Shown: piece after piece, positions 1-9,172 of the stretch | How the letters are laid out: every line of letters begins with the position of its first letter | How positions within the stretch are numbered: position 1 is the stretch's first letter | Assembly: GCA_030568195.1 (NCBI GenBank) | Contig: JAJLTO010000013.1 | Location: 310,001 to 374,000 of the forward strand | DNA from: Dipodascopsis uninucleata var. uninucleata | Taxonomy: Eukaryota; Ascomycota; Lipomycetes; Lipomycetales; Lipomycetaceae | Reading direction: 5' to 3' | Length of the DNA stretch: 64,000 bases | Made by a program: the position numbers and the translations under genes | The notes under the pieces: model-generated | Databases searched by the model: none | What the model was told of the DNA's origin: nothing | What the model saw: only the letters and a program-made list of their open reading frames with translations

Positions 1-345
1 AACGGCTGTGGCAACAAAAGCGATATCTCGTCTTTGTCGATTGATAGGAAGTTCTAACGACTGAGACACTGCGACATCCTGTCCTTCAATTGCACTCTGA
101 GTAATGAATTTACTACTATTACTAAATCCAATGGTGACAGCTTTCGTAGTGCCGATTTTCAGTCTCCTTGCATCTTGCGCATTGGCAATAAATGTCTGTG
201 TTAGTGAGGTCATCGAATCCGCTTCCTGAGGTCGAAGAGCAGTACTTAATACTGTTGCCGCTCGAGAATCCGCCAGATGTGTGAATGTCTCCTTGGACAG
301 CTTTGTGCTTTGAAAAAGAACTTCAATAGGCGAGACTGTCGACAT
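1..345 (-). CDS. 5' end of an unrecognised protein (partial, runs off left edge)
   Basis: This is an open frame on the minus strand from an ATG at 345 to the window edge, giving the first 115 residues. An in-frame TAA lies 6 bases upstream of the ATG, so this ATG is the first possible start for an unspliced 5' end. The segment begins MSTVSPIEVLFQSTKL and is mixed in composition, with no signal peptide and no membrane segment. It alternates short hydrophobic beta-like stretches (such as TKAVTIGF and DIAFVATAV) with polar helices, which suggests a small cytosolic alpha/beta protein. I do not recognise the family. A roadblock-like fold is possible, but that is a guess. The 3' part lies outside the window, so an intron beyond the edge cannot be judged. 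Confidence 0.55.
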   Translation of the reverse strand, partial: MSTVSPIEVLFQSTKLSKETFTHLADSRAATVLSTALRPQEADSMTSLTQTFIANAQDARRLKIGTTKAVTIGFSNSSKFITQSAIEGQDVAVSQSLELPINRQRRDIAFVATAV

Positions 346-608
346 TTGTGCTTATACTGCGTGCTATCTAGATCTCTCAAATTATTATATCACGTATCAC
401 TTTTATTTCGTCTTCAGCTTCCTAATCGAATAAGTACTGCCACCGAACCTTCAGTATTTGCAAGGATTTAGAATCTAGGTTCGTCGTTTGGTATATGACA
501 GTCTGTCTTCCCTGACTACACGATCTATACATATTTACGTTATTAACTACCACTTCGCTTCCTGATGTACTTGCCTCTCGGTACTAGCTGTATTCTTCAT
601 TTAAACTG
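346..608. other. Intergenic region
   Basis: About 260 bases lie between the start of the partial gene at 345 and the stop of the candidate minus-strand frame at 609. Both are on the minus strand, so this stretch probably holds the promoter of the left-hand gene. I see no recognisable element in it. Confidence 0.4.
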
Positions 609-809
609 TCACAACAGCTCCTTACTCACAGATGAAATAATATCCTTATGTGCCTTGTCAATCGATAGCAGTCTTTCCAGCACTTCTCTTTCTAGCTTGA
701 TTACCGATCTTGCTTCCACATCAAATGAATCATAAATGGCCAGACGGCTGATTTCTACCACGCTCAACTGTGCGTGGCTAAGCAAAAGTCGTGCATCGTA
801 AACACAGTG
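609..809 (-). CDS. Candidate terminal exon of an unrecognised small gene
   Basis: A minus-strand frame is open for 67 codons and ends at a TGA (609-611). It translates to a plausible helical, charged sequence that includes VEISRLAIYDSFDVEARS, EREVLERLLS and a final VSKELL. No good ATG lies near its 5' end and a TGA closes the frame at 810-812. If real, it must therefore be joined to one or more upstream exons. A possible acceptor is the TTGCTTAG inside it (sense orientation), and an upstream coding-looking stretch lies around 890-970. I could not build a convincing complete model. The alternative is chance: the frame is short and lies in the region divergent from VMA5. Confidence 0.25.
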   Translation of the reverse strand, partial: HCVYDARLLLSHAQLSVVEISRLAIYDSFDVEARSVIKLEREVLERLLSIDKAHKDIISSVSKELL

Positions 810-1050
810 TCAAGCGTAATTATGAGTACAAGGGTTTGGTTACATGCCGATTAGAGAAGCTATTTACCCGGTGTATGGAATCACCTTGCTACTTTCTTAC
901 TATCATCGAGGCCAGTCGCGATATTGACTTTACATCCCAGTGGTTGAGGTTTAGAAAGCAGTTCCTTATCTACACAACTGCGAAGAGAACAAAAAACATT
1001 GGTTCATCCAAACGCAATAGAACAGAAAGTATTGGCAGTTAAGAGACACA

Positions 1051-2771
1051 ATGGCGTTTCAGGGACCTGTTGGAACACTCTACTACATTCTTTCGCTTCC
1101 GTCTTCTGCAGCACCAGCAGGAGCGGACCCAGAAAGTGCATTGGTCCGGGACTTGACTTCTACTTTACAGTTGACAGACAAGGACGATGTTGGACAGTTT
1201 TTGGTTCCTCACTTCAAGATTGGTACTCTAGATCAGTTGGTTCAGCAGTCAGAAGAGGTCTCGAAGGCAGATGGTCAGTTCGAAGCTGTTGTCTCGCGAA
1301 CTGTTGATGTTTTGAAGACTATCCATGAGGGAAACAAAGACCAGATTGAAGCGGCCAAGGTGGTTAACGATAGTAAGTAGTTCCTCGAGGTTTTTTTTTC
1401 ATAAGTATATTTGCTAGTAGTCAGATAGCGGCACTAGTCCTTATAAATACCAAAATATTGATGACAGAAATGCAATTGAGATGGTGACTGGCAATTGAAG
1501 TGAAGATTGCTTTATTATTAGTGGATGGCTAACTGAACTCGCTTTAGAACCCGTCGAGAATTACTTGAAGTCATTCCAATGGAACTCCGCCAAATATCGA
1601 ATTGACAAGCCAATCGCTGAGCTTTTGGACAGTCTCTCAAAGGTATGGAATGTTTTATTTTTCTATCATCTGTATAGAACATGATGTTTAATTTTTATCT
1701 GGCGGACTTGAGTGAGATATTGAACCTTTTATGGTCAATAGGAGCGAAGAGCTAACGTTAATCTATCTTGGGCGTTTTGTCTTTTTTTGCTTACCTTTTT
1801 TTATTGTTTTTAGGAAATCTTTGCTCTCGATGCTGATTTGAAGACTTTATATACAAACTATATGCTGGCTAAGAGCAATCTCGCATCTGTAGAGCGAAAA
1901 CAAACGTAAGTAATTACTAGTGAGCAGAGGTATTCTATAGTGACTCTTTTGCTTTCCCTGCAAAATAATTGAAAAGGTCAGAATAAGCTAACTTATCTCT
2001 CGTTTTTAAATGAAGTGGAAATTTGTCGACTCGGTCGCTACAAGATGTTGTTAAGAAAGAAGACTTTGTTCTTGGCTCCGAATATTTGGAGACTAGTCTT
2101 GTTGCTGTACCTAAGGCATCTAGCAAACAGTTCATTAAGATATACGAGACTCTCGTTCCTATGATTGTTCCTCGAAGCGCAAATATAGTTGCCCAGGATG
2201 ATGATTTTATTTTGTACAGTGTTACTATGTTCAAGAAATCCATTCCTGAGTTCTTGCATAAGTGCCGTGAGAACAAATGGATGCCTCGCGAATTCAAGTA
2301 TTCCGACGGTGCTATTGAAGATTTGAAGAAGGAGAAGGACAGAGCTGCGGAGCAAGAACGACGACTTTGGGTATGTGTTATAACACAAATTACAATCCAT
2401 TATGACGTGCCCATTTACTAACTGTTTTACTTATCTTATTTTAGGGAGAAGTTGTTCGTCTTGCTAGAGCTACATACAGTGATAGTTTCCAGGCTTGGGT
2501 CCATTTGAAGAGCATTCGAGTGTTCGTCGAGAGTGTCTTAAGATACGGTCTTCCACCTGATTTCATTTCTATTCTTGTTAAGCCACCGGCCGCAATTGCC
2601 ACCAAGGCCAAGCAGACGTTGACTACCAAGTATGGTTACTTGGGCGGTAATGCATTTGTTAAAGATAAGAAGGGTAAGATTGTTCAGGAGGATCAGAACC
2701 TGCAGGAATATAGCACTATCGTCGACACAGAGTATGAGGCGTTCGTCATCTACGATCTGGTCGTTGTATAG
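1051..2771 (+). CDS. VMA5: V-type ATPase V1 subunit C
   Basis: Exons are 1051-1372, 1548-1642, 1814-1905, 2016-2370 and 2445-2771, giving 396 residues (the yeast protein has 392). Each junction restores the frame: VND|KPVENYLKSF, LLDSLSK|EIFALDADL, ERKQT|GNLSTRSLQD and RRLW|GEVVRLARATYSD. All four introns have GTAAGT or GTATG(G/T) donors, and CTAAC-type branch sites are visible near several acceptors. Subunit C is the elongated stator subunit that clamps the V1 and Vo sectors through the EG stalks and subunit a. It leaves the complex during glucose-triggered disassembly. The C-terminal sequence GLPPDFISILVKPP and the closing VYDLVV-type end are typical of the family. The partner subunit H (VMA13) is encoded about 43 kb away in this window. 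That is probably coincidence, as there is no operon. Confidence 0.95.
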
Positions 2772-3624
2772 AAAGGGAAGAGTTGGATTTTTATCTATAA
2801 TTTCAAATGAGACCAAATAAAAGAGAGAAAAGGAAATATCAGTAGCAAGCAAGGAAGTGAGAAGAAAGCAAACAAAAAAAGTTCTTTCTTATCTAATTTA
2901 CCTTACGATTAAGGTCATTGTGCTATTTAATGCTTTTTAACTTCTCTTATCTTACTATTTCTTGTTCTTTATATTTTCATTTACCTCTATAGTCCTTTTT
3001 CTTATTTTTTGTTTCCTATCTGTTGACTTTTTTCTCTCCAACCATATTGTGCAGCTTACTTTGATTATTACATATTAATACACGTTCTAAATTGCAATTT
3101 TATATATTATATAATTTTATGGACAATTACATGAATGATGGTACTTATATTTCCTTGCATTTATGTATCGATGTAAATTTCCCTAGTCGTGGGGTTGAGT
3201 TAATGTATCAAGGATTACTAGTATGCCAGGCAATGCGTATCATTCTTGAAATGATCATCCATTATTATTATCCATTTAAGCAACTCTAAATGGCTAACTT
3301 AAGAATCATGACCAACTAATAATATATTGTATCTTTTACGGCTTTGTGATATTAGTAAACAATGGATCTATTTTTCCTCTTTCAAAATGCATTATAGAAA
3401 GAGCTACAATAGTCATTAACCACGTGGGAAATTCATGTATCCAATATTTCAACGATCATTAGAAAATTCAAGAATTTGGCCGTATCAGTTCATGAAAAGA
3501 ATATTCAAAAGTTATTTTTAAGTGATATGCTACTCATATATTAAGATTTTTTAAAGTAGACAATGAAATACGTCTTCTAATTGTACATCACCACAAACTT
3601 TTTCCCTTTGCCTTATTTACCAGT
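2772..3624. other. Convergent intergenic region, VMA5/RPL9
   Basis: This is the 3' flank of VMA5 (plus) and of RPL9 (minus). The sequence is AT-rich with T-rich tracts around 2930-3030. It presumably holds the two 3' untranslated regions and poly(A) sites. The short open frames here are AT-rich and not coding-like. Confidence 0.6.
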
Positions 3625-4372
3625 TTATTCCACGAGAAGAGTACCTCTCTCAGAAACGTAAATACCATCCAAGAATTTACTATAAAAATATATTAGTGAT
3701 CTCAATTTAGACGAAAAATATTATTGAACAGCATCAAAGTACTCTCAACGAATATAAAAGTATGAACATACCGAATATCCTTGTTTCTCACACGGCAAAT
3801 CTGCTGAATATCCGCAGCACTCTGAGAAACGTTCTCTAACGAATTACCAGTGAGAACAAGCTCATCCTTCTGAGTGGTGGAAACCTCAACAGTTACACCC
3901 TCCAAGACATTGACCTTGCGAACACGCTTCTCACCCAAGAAGTTTCGAATCTCAACTTCGGAGCCATCGTTGAGGATGTTAACATTGATGGGAAAGTGAG
4001 CGTAGACATATCTCATCTTGTATTTATATCCTTTAATCTCGTAAAAAAATGTTAGCTACAATTAATATGTATGAAAGATGCAACCCTTGCATGATTAGAC
4101 AATTCATCTCATAACCTACCCTTAGTAACACCGATGATCATGTTATTAATGATGGTCTTAATAGTTCTCAAAGCAGCAACATGCTTTCTGTCACCGTGGT
4201 GAACGGTGAGCTTGATAGCACTATTGCTGACCTTAGTGAAGGCAAGATTGATATGACGAAGGTTCTTAGTCAAAACACCTCGGGGTCCCTTAACGGTAAC
4301 AATTCGGGACTTGATATTGACCGTAACCCCCTCTGGGATCTCAAGAATCTCGTCTGACTGAATATACTTCAT
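3625..4372 (-). CDS. RPL9: 60S ribosomal protein L9 (uL6)
   Basis: Exons on the minus strand are 4120-4372, 3772-4030 and 3625-3679, giving 188 residues (yeast has 191). The protein starts [16 protein letters not shown] and reads through the two uL6 domains. Recognisable blocks are [58 protein letters not shown] and the short last exon [17 protein letters not shown]. Junctions are [14 protein letters not shown] and KDIR|KFLDG, with donors GTAGGT and GTATGT. uL6 binds near the sarcin-ricin loop at the base of the P stalk. I chose the ATG at 4372 because it matches the universally conserved MKYI start. The frame is open a little further upstream, but that extension does not resemble L9. Upstream sequence carries candidate ribosomal-protein promoter elements, listed separately. 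Confidence 0.96.
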
Positions 4373-4505
4373 TGATGCGGTGCTGAGAGCAAAATCTTGT
4401 CTATCGAAAGTATCTAACAAATTTCAACTATGAGTATTCCCTGGATACTATAATCAAGAGAGCTTAACGGCGTTGCATTTTGTTGTTGTGTCCATAACAC
4501 GATTT

Positions 4506-4513
4506 AACCCTAA
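4506..4513. promoter_or_regulatory. Tbf1-type box (AACCCTAA) upstream of RPL9
   Basis: The sequence AACCCTAA lies 134-141 bases upstream of the RPL9 ATG. This is the core recognised by Tbf1, which is known to control ribosomal-protein genes in ascomycetes that did not switch to Rap1. A second CCCTA occurs close by, around 4558-4562. The motif is short, so function here is inferred from position. Confidence 0.5.
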
Positions 4514-4536
4514 ACTTACAATGCAGTTAACTATAG

Positions 4537-4544
4537 CAGTCACA
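4537..4544. promoter_or_regulatory. HomolD-type box (CAGTCACA) upstream of RPL9
   Basis: The exact octamer CAGTCACA lies 165-172 bases upstream of the RPL9 ATG, with the TGTGACTG orientation relative to the gene. HomolD is the core promoter element of ribosomal-protein genes in Schizosaccharomyces pombe and is widespread in other ascomycetes. It sits 23 bases from the AACCCTAA box. The pairing supports a real ribosomal-protein promoter, though an octamer alone could be chance. Confidence 0.5.
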
Positions 4545-5048
4545 GAATGCATGGTTGCCCTAGGTAAAACTGCACAACCCTCCTTCGAGCATAAAGCTCT
4601 AAGCGCTATGAGATTACAATTGATGCCATATCTATAAATTAGTGTATACATATATGTAAGCCAATGAAAATGCAACGAAATATGCCACCACCTGTATTCT
4701 ACGCCCGCTAAGAGAGTTCTGTGAAGACAAGCTAGAATATCAAACACTCTTGACTATTAGGATACTTCTGCTATTTCTGATATTTTACGAATTTATATCT
4801 TGGATTGCGAGAGATATTTGTGCTGTCAATTCAGGTAATTAGATTTCTAATCGACTGATCTGGATTATGAAGCTATAAGAATGGGATTTACCGTGCTTCT
4901 TGAGGAGTCGTTTTTCTTGTTCGATGTACCGATGAAGTGATTTTATTCAGACGACAAGCGTGCTAAATATCAATGTTCAATAGTGATGGAAGTGAATTGA
5001 CTAGCTTTCTAAGATTACTAACGAATATTTTAGAGATAAATTGTACAG

Positions 5049-5874
5049 ATGGCATTTCTGCGTGCGTCGGTTTTACGGTCATCCGGACGATTATTATCGG
5101 CTCGGTCAGCCTTTACACCATCGATTGTCAGACTAGCGTTTGCTCGAACATATGCTACCGAAGGTCCACTGCCGCACCACAAAACAATCCCTCCAAAGGG
5201 TGTCACGACTAGATTTCAATGGGAAGAAGAGCTTGTGAACTTCTTGGACAGTCTTCCGGGCGCCACTAAGTTCTATACCAATGCTGATGGTTCTATCCGA
5301 GTTCCTTCGGATGAGGAGTTGAAGAATATGGTTAAGCTGCGCAGCATGCTACGTGAGGGTCTCAGCACATCAGAGTATTTTAAGCTTTCTGCTGAAGAGC
5401 GGAAGTCTTTCATCGCAAACTATGAATTAGCTAAGAGTAAAGTTGCGGGTGATTTCGATCTTGGAAGCGAGAAAATCGTTGACAAAGTTCCCGTCAAGGA
5501 TGCAAAGACGGGCGAGCTTGAGTGGGAAGTTGTCAGAGAAAGAAAAAAGGAAGGCTGGGAGCCATATATATACTACGGTTACATTCCATTGCTTGGCTTG
5601 CTGACACTCTACTTCATGTTTGGACAAAAGAATATGTGAGTTAATCTGTTCGCTGGTTATAGACCTAACGGAGCTGTACTAATGAATTTTTTTTTGCCAT
5701 TATTTTAGGATGAAGAACTGGGCTTTAGAAGAACTTAGATTACAGACTGAGGAGAAGTATCTCAAGGATGAGGCTTATTTCAACCAGCTGACTCCAGATC
5801 AGCAACTGGCCAAGCAGCTCATGGTTGTTGACCGGATCTTGGCTGGTAACTATGATGAGCTTGTTTCACATTAA
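5049..5874 (+). CDS. Probable NADH:ubiquinone oxidoreductase ESSS (NDUFB11-like) subunit
   Basis: Exons are 5049-5635 and 5709-5874, giving 250 residues. The donor is GTGAGT, the acceptor is TTTTAG and the junction is QKN|MMKNWALEEL. The N terminus (MAFLRASVLRSSGRLLSARS...ARTYAT) is rich in Arg and Ser and lacks acidic residues, like a mitochondrial presequence cut after an ARTYA-type site. One membrane segment lies at about residues 173-192 (YIYYGYIPLLGLLTLYFMFG). It is followed directly by the MKNWALEELRLQTEE stretch, which resembles the block after the membrane anchor in complex I ESSS/NDUFB11 proteins. The region between presequence and anchor is longer than in the human protein. The family call rests on the anchor plus the WALEE motif only. 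If correct, the organism has respiratory complex I, unlike Saccharomyces and fission yeast. Confidence 0.55.
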
Positions 5875-6286
5875 ATTAAATAACACGTCTACGTGCATCT
5901 TAGCTGATAGTTGATAGACCATTTAATATATAAGTTAGTTCATTGATGTTTACGTTCCACTATAACTAGATTTTGTTGTCATATTGGCGCTTCGACGGCC
6001 GGTTAGTCTCTTCCAAGTCCGATATTATGGTCCTATGATAGTTCGGGTTTTCGTTGACCTTTAGTTCTGTCAATTAAAATGATATCCTAGAAATATTTCC
6101 GCAGTAGCTAATAGTACAATCATTATCAATAATATGGAAGACAACTTTAGGCTAGATATATAGTTAGATATAGTAGAGAAAAGTTATACACTGTACAGAA
6201 GTAATCACTTGTATATTACGATGTAGATTTTGTCGCTGATTTCAGGGGGTTATGATTAGGCTGTATAAAGTTATAAACACACATAA

Positions 6287-6310
6287 ATATATGCCATATA
6301 TGCCATATAT
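6287..6310. repeat. Short tandem repeat, unit ATATATGCC
   Basis: There are two full 9-base copies followed by a partial third (ATATAT). The repeat sits in the intergenic stretch before BCAT. No function is suggested. Confidence 0.7.
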
Positions 6311-6472
6311 TCGTGTATTTAACTCGTATGTGCACTTGTATGCCGATATTCCGGGAAATCTTAGTTTAGTATCTTTTCAGACCAGAAAATTATTAGCTAC
6401 TATTAGCGAACAAAACGTTTCCACAATACTTGATATATAAAAACTGTCAAAAATACCAATTATCGGCGCAAT

Positions 6473-6479
6473 TGAGTCA
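6473..6479. promoter_or_regulatory. Gcn4/AP-1-type site TGAGTCA upstream of BCAT
   Basis: The palindromic heptamer TGAGTCA lies 172-178 bases upstream of the BCAT start codon. Branched-chain amino-acid genes are classic targets of general amino-acid control through Gcn4/CpcA, which binds TGACTCA. Position and target class make a real site plausible. A Leu3-type CCGG(N4)CCGG element was not seen. Confidence 0.5.
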
Positions 6480-6650
6480 GAAGTAAAACGCACTTTCATT
6501 CTAGTGAGTAATATTCTTTATAGAACACTAAAAAAATACATACATAATCAAGCTCTGGGCACTTAGAAGACAGAATTTTTTTTTTTTTTTACCTTAACAC
6601 CGATAATTGTCCGAGCTCTTTTATTGGTGAGTTTTATCGAAAAGAATAGT

Positions 6651-8069
6651 ATGGTTTTATATTCCCGTCTACTACTTTCAAAAAATCTGTCATTGCCTCT
6701 AGCCAGAACTTCAAGGCTAAGTTGTACTCGGCTAAGTCAGCAAGCATTGCGACTTCCACGACAAAATTTTGTACACAAGAGAACACTCATGGATTCAGCG
6801 ATTATTTTAGACTCAACTGCTCTCAAGGTATCAAACTTGAATGTAGAGGAGACGAGTAGCCCAAAAGAACAACTTCCGGCAGAGAAATTGGTTTTTGGAC
6901 ACACCTTCACAGATCATATGCTTATGATCGAGTGGACTGAACAAGATGGATGGAACCAACCAAAAATTGTCCCTTACCAGAACCTCTCACTTGACCCTGC
7001 AACATGTGTCTTCCACTATGCATTCGAGTGTTTTGAAGGTCTTAAGGCGTACCGAGTAAGTCCTCAGTTTAATATTCCTTAATTCTACATCGGAGCTGTC
7101 ATAGATAACTATTAATATGGCAATGTGCAACATTGAATCAATTATCTGGTCGTATGCATATATGGTGACTTTTGGTGAATATTTCTAACATATTTCATAT
7201 AGGATGTCAATGGCAAAGTACGTATGTTCCGAGCTAACAAGAACATGGAGCGAATGAACAAAACTGCGGCCCGTATTTGCTTACCCACATTTGATGCTGA
7301 TTCTATGGTCAGCTTGATCGCGGAACTTGTTAAGCTGGACAAGAAATGGATTCCAGAGGGATCTGGATACTCTCTTTATATTCGTCCTACTATTATCGGA
7401 ACTCAGCCGACTCTGGGTGTCGGTCCACCATCTTCTGCGCTTTTCTACTGTATCATGTCACCTGTCGGTCCATATTATCCAACCGGTTTCAAGGCTGTTC
7501 GTTTAGAAGCCACTGATTATGCTATTCGAGCTTGGCCTAAGGGTGTTGGCGATAAGAAGCTAGGAGCTAACTATGCGCCGGCTATTCTTCCTCAGCGACA
7601 GGCTGCTTCCAGAGGTTTCCAGCAGAATTTGTGGCTTTTTGGCGATGAAGGTTTTGTCACTGAAGTTGGTACTATGAACTTTTTTGCTGTCTTTAAGACA
7701 CCAGAGGGTAAATTCGAGCTTGTGACTGCTCCCCTAGATGGAACCATTCTTGAGGGTATTACCCGTGATTCTATTCTTGCTCTTGCTCGCGAGCGATTAG
7801 ACAAGGACAAGTGGATTGTTTCTGAGCGCAAATTTACCATGAAGGAAATTGCTGAGCATGCCAAAAATGGAACTCTCGTTGAGGCTTTTGGATCTGGTAC
7901 TGCTGCCATTGTCTCTCCTATCAAGGAGATTAGCTGGAATGGTGAGTCCATCAATGTCCCACTCCAGCCTGGTAAGGAATCGGGAGAAATCACTGAGCTC
8001 ATGGCAAATTGGATCCGTGATATTCAGTATGGTATTGAGCAGCATCCATGGAGTATTGCTATTGAGTAG
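6651..8069 (+). CDS. BAT1: Branched-chain amino-acid aminotransferase, mitochondrial
   Basis: Exons are 6651-7055 and 7203-8069, giving 423 residues. The intron has a GTAAGT donor, a TTCTAAC branch site and a TATAG acceptor, and joins FEGLKAYR|DVNGKVRMF in phase 0. This fold-type IV PLP enzyme transfers amino groups between Leu/Ile/Val and 2-oxoglutarate. The family landmarks present are HYAFECFEGLKAYR, the PLP lysine in KLGANYAPAILPQRQA, EVGTMNFF, LDGTILEGITRDS and EAFGSGTAA. The N terminus (MVLYSRLLLSKNLSLPLARTS...) is Arg/Ser/Leu-rich, like a mitochondrial presequence, so this is the Bat1-type mitochondrial form. I chose the ATG at 6651. The frame continues upstream, but the only nearby alternative is a non-ATG codon. 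A second in-frame ATG after the presequence could give a cytosolic form. A TGAGTCA box lies upstream. Confidence 0.95.
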
Positions 8070-8598
8070 ATAAATATAATAGACTGACTATATTAAGTTT
8101 TAACTGAGATTCTATTAGAATAATTATATATTCATTTGTATATCACATTTGCGCTGTTTCTTATTTTCATTATAGTTCTATTTTGATAATTTCGTTTTTG
8201 AGCAGCTTTCTGTAAATGTATTTGGCAAATTTCAGCATATTGTAGATACTTTGTTCAATTAAATATACAATCTAGAAGATATCTACTCTGAAAATTCCAT
8301 TGTGGATCACGAATTATTTTCTATGCGATTGTGCGTTTCCATTGTGTACAATTACTATGAAGATCATTCGCCGTATAATTAAAAATTCGTTGCTAGATTG
8401 AAGATTTGTGACGTAATTGTAAATTATTGGGGTTTTGCCTCCATAGTTTTAGGATTCAGGCTCGGCTTCAGCTAAATTATTTGTGGTGTGCAATCATCGT
8501 AGCGTAGTTCTATCACTATTTCATATAACAGAATCGCTTACATTTCTTACTATCTGATCGCATATTAATACCATTCAGGGACCAGCAAAAGTATTAAA
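8070..8598. other. Intergenic region
   Basis: 529 AT-rich bases hold the 3' flank of BCAT and the upstream region of the next small gene. A sequence resembling a branch site and acceptor (TTACTATC...CATTCAG) ends at 8578, about 20 bases before the ATG. The next gene could therefore have a 5' untranslated intron. Nothing else was recognised. Confidence 0.5.
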
Positions 8599-8934
8599 AT
8601 GCCTATTTCATACTTGGAGCCTGATCAACAGTCTAACGACAAGTTGGAAGGAAACTCAACTAACGAGCGCTCGCTGCCTGAGAGATCTTTAAACAATTCA
8701 GAGTCGAGTAGAGATTTTTCTCAGGCAAATGGTTTTCATCGTGGGGTGCAGTACGACATGAGAAATGGTACGGACGGCAGCACTAATAGTACAACTTCTC
8801 GTAATGAAAGTAGGATCACCCGTCCAAACAATGAGCCCGAGACAGATGCTCAACGGGCTGAACGCGAGCGTAATGACCAGCTCTATCTTGAACGAATGGA
8901 GGATGAATACGCAAGAAGAGAAGGTGGCGCCTAA
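8599..8934 (+). CDS. Small acidic hydrophilic protein of unknown function
   Basis: Single exon, 111 residues, with an AAAATG start context. The N-terminal two thirds are low-complexity and rich in Ser, Asn, Glu and Gln, and are likely disordered. The last 30 residues form a charged helix (DAQRAERERNDQLYLERM) ending in DEYARREGGA. I believe similar charged C termini occur in small uncharacterised fungal proteins, but I cannot name the family. It has no signal peptide, membrane segment or cysteine. A 5' untranslated intron is possible. It is tail-to-tail with MSS1. The clean frame and the contrast between disordered start and ordered helical end favour a real gene. Confidence 0.6.
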   Translation: MPISYLEPDQQSNDKLEGNSTNERSLPERSLNNSESSRDFSQANGFHRGVQYDMRNGTDGSTNSTTSRNESRITRPNNEPETDAQRAERERNDQLYLERMEDEYARREGGA

Positions 8935-9172
8935 TACGATGAGTAGATAACCCTGAAGGTGTTTTATCGAATACAATTTAATACTTTATAGCGGCAAAGA
9001 GTCTCGTAAAAATATCTCTTTACTCTTGATCCGAAGACAACTTTTCTCAAATGTACAACCAACAGAGAACATTTGGCAATTAAAGCTCTAACAATGATTT
9101 TGATTTAATAATGCTCTATTGTACCTATGATATAATTATATAAATGTTGACGATTTTGATATTATGAGACAC

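Larger units (their letters stand above)
4373..5048. other. Divergent promoter region, RPL9 / ESSS-like gene
   Basis: 676 bases separate the RPL9 start (minus) from the start at 5049 (plus). Apart from the two RPL9 boxes I see no further recognisable elements. The open frames inside are short and not coding-like. Confidence 0.6.
5875..6650. other. Intergenic region upstream of BCAT
   Basis: 776 bases of AT-rich sequence lie between two plus-strand genes. It contains a 9-base tandem repeat (6287-6310), a Gcn4-type site (6473-6479) and a run of 15 T at 6576-6590 about 60 bases before the BCAT ATG. Nothing coding is evident. Confidence 0.6.

Noticed and set aside
1935-2400. Two 120-codon minus-strand frames over VMA5 exon 4
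   Set aside because: They are antisense shadows of a confidently identified exon.
6624-6650. Upstream extension of BCAT before the ATG at 6651
   Set aside because: It would start with TTG, and the extra residues do not resemble a presequence.
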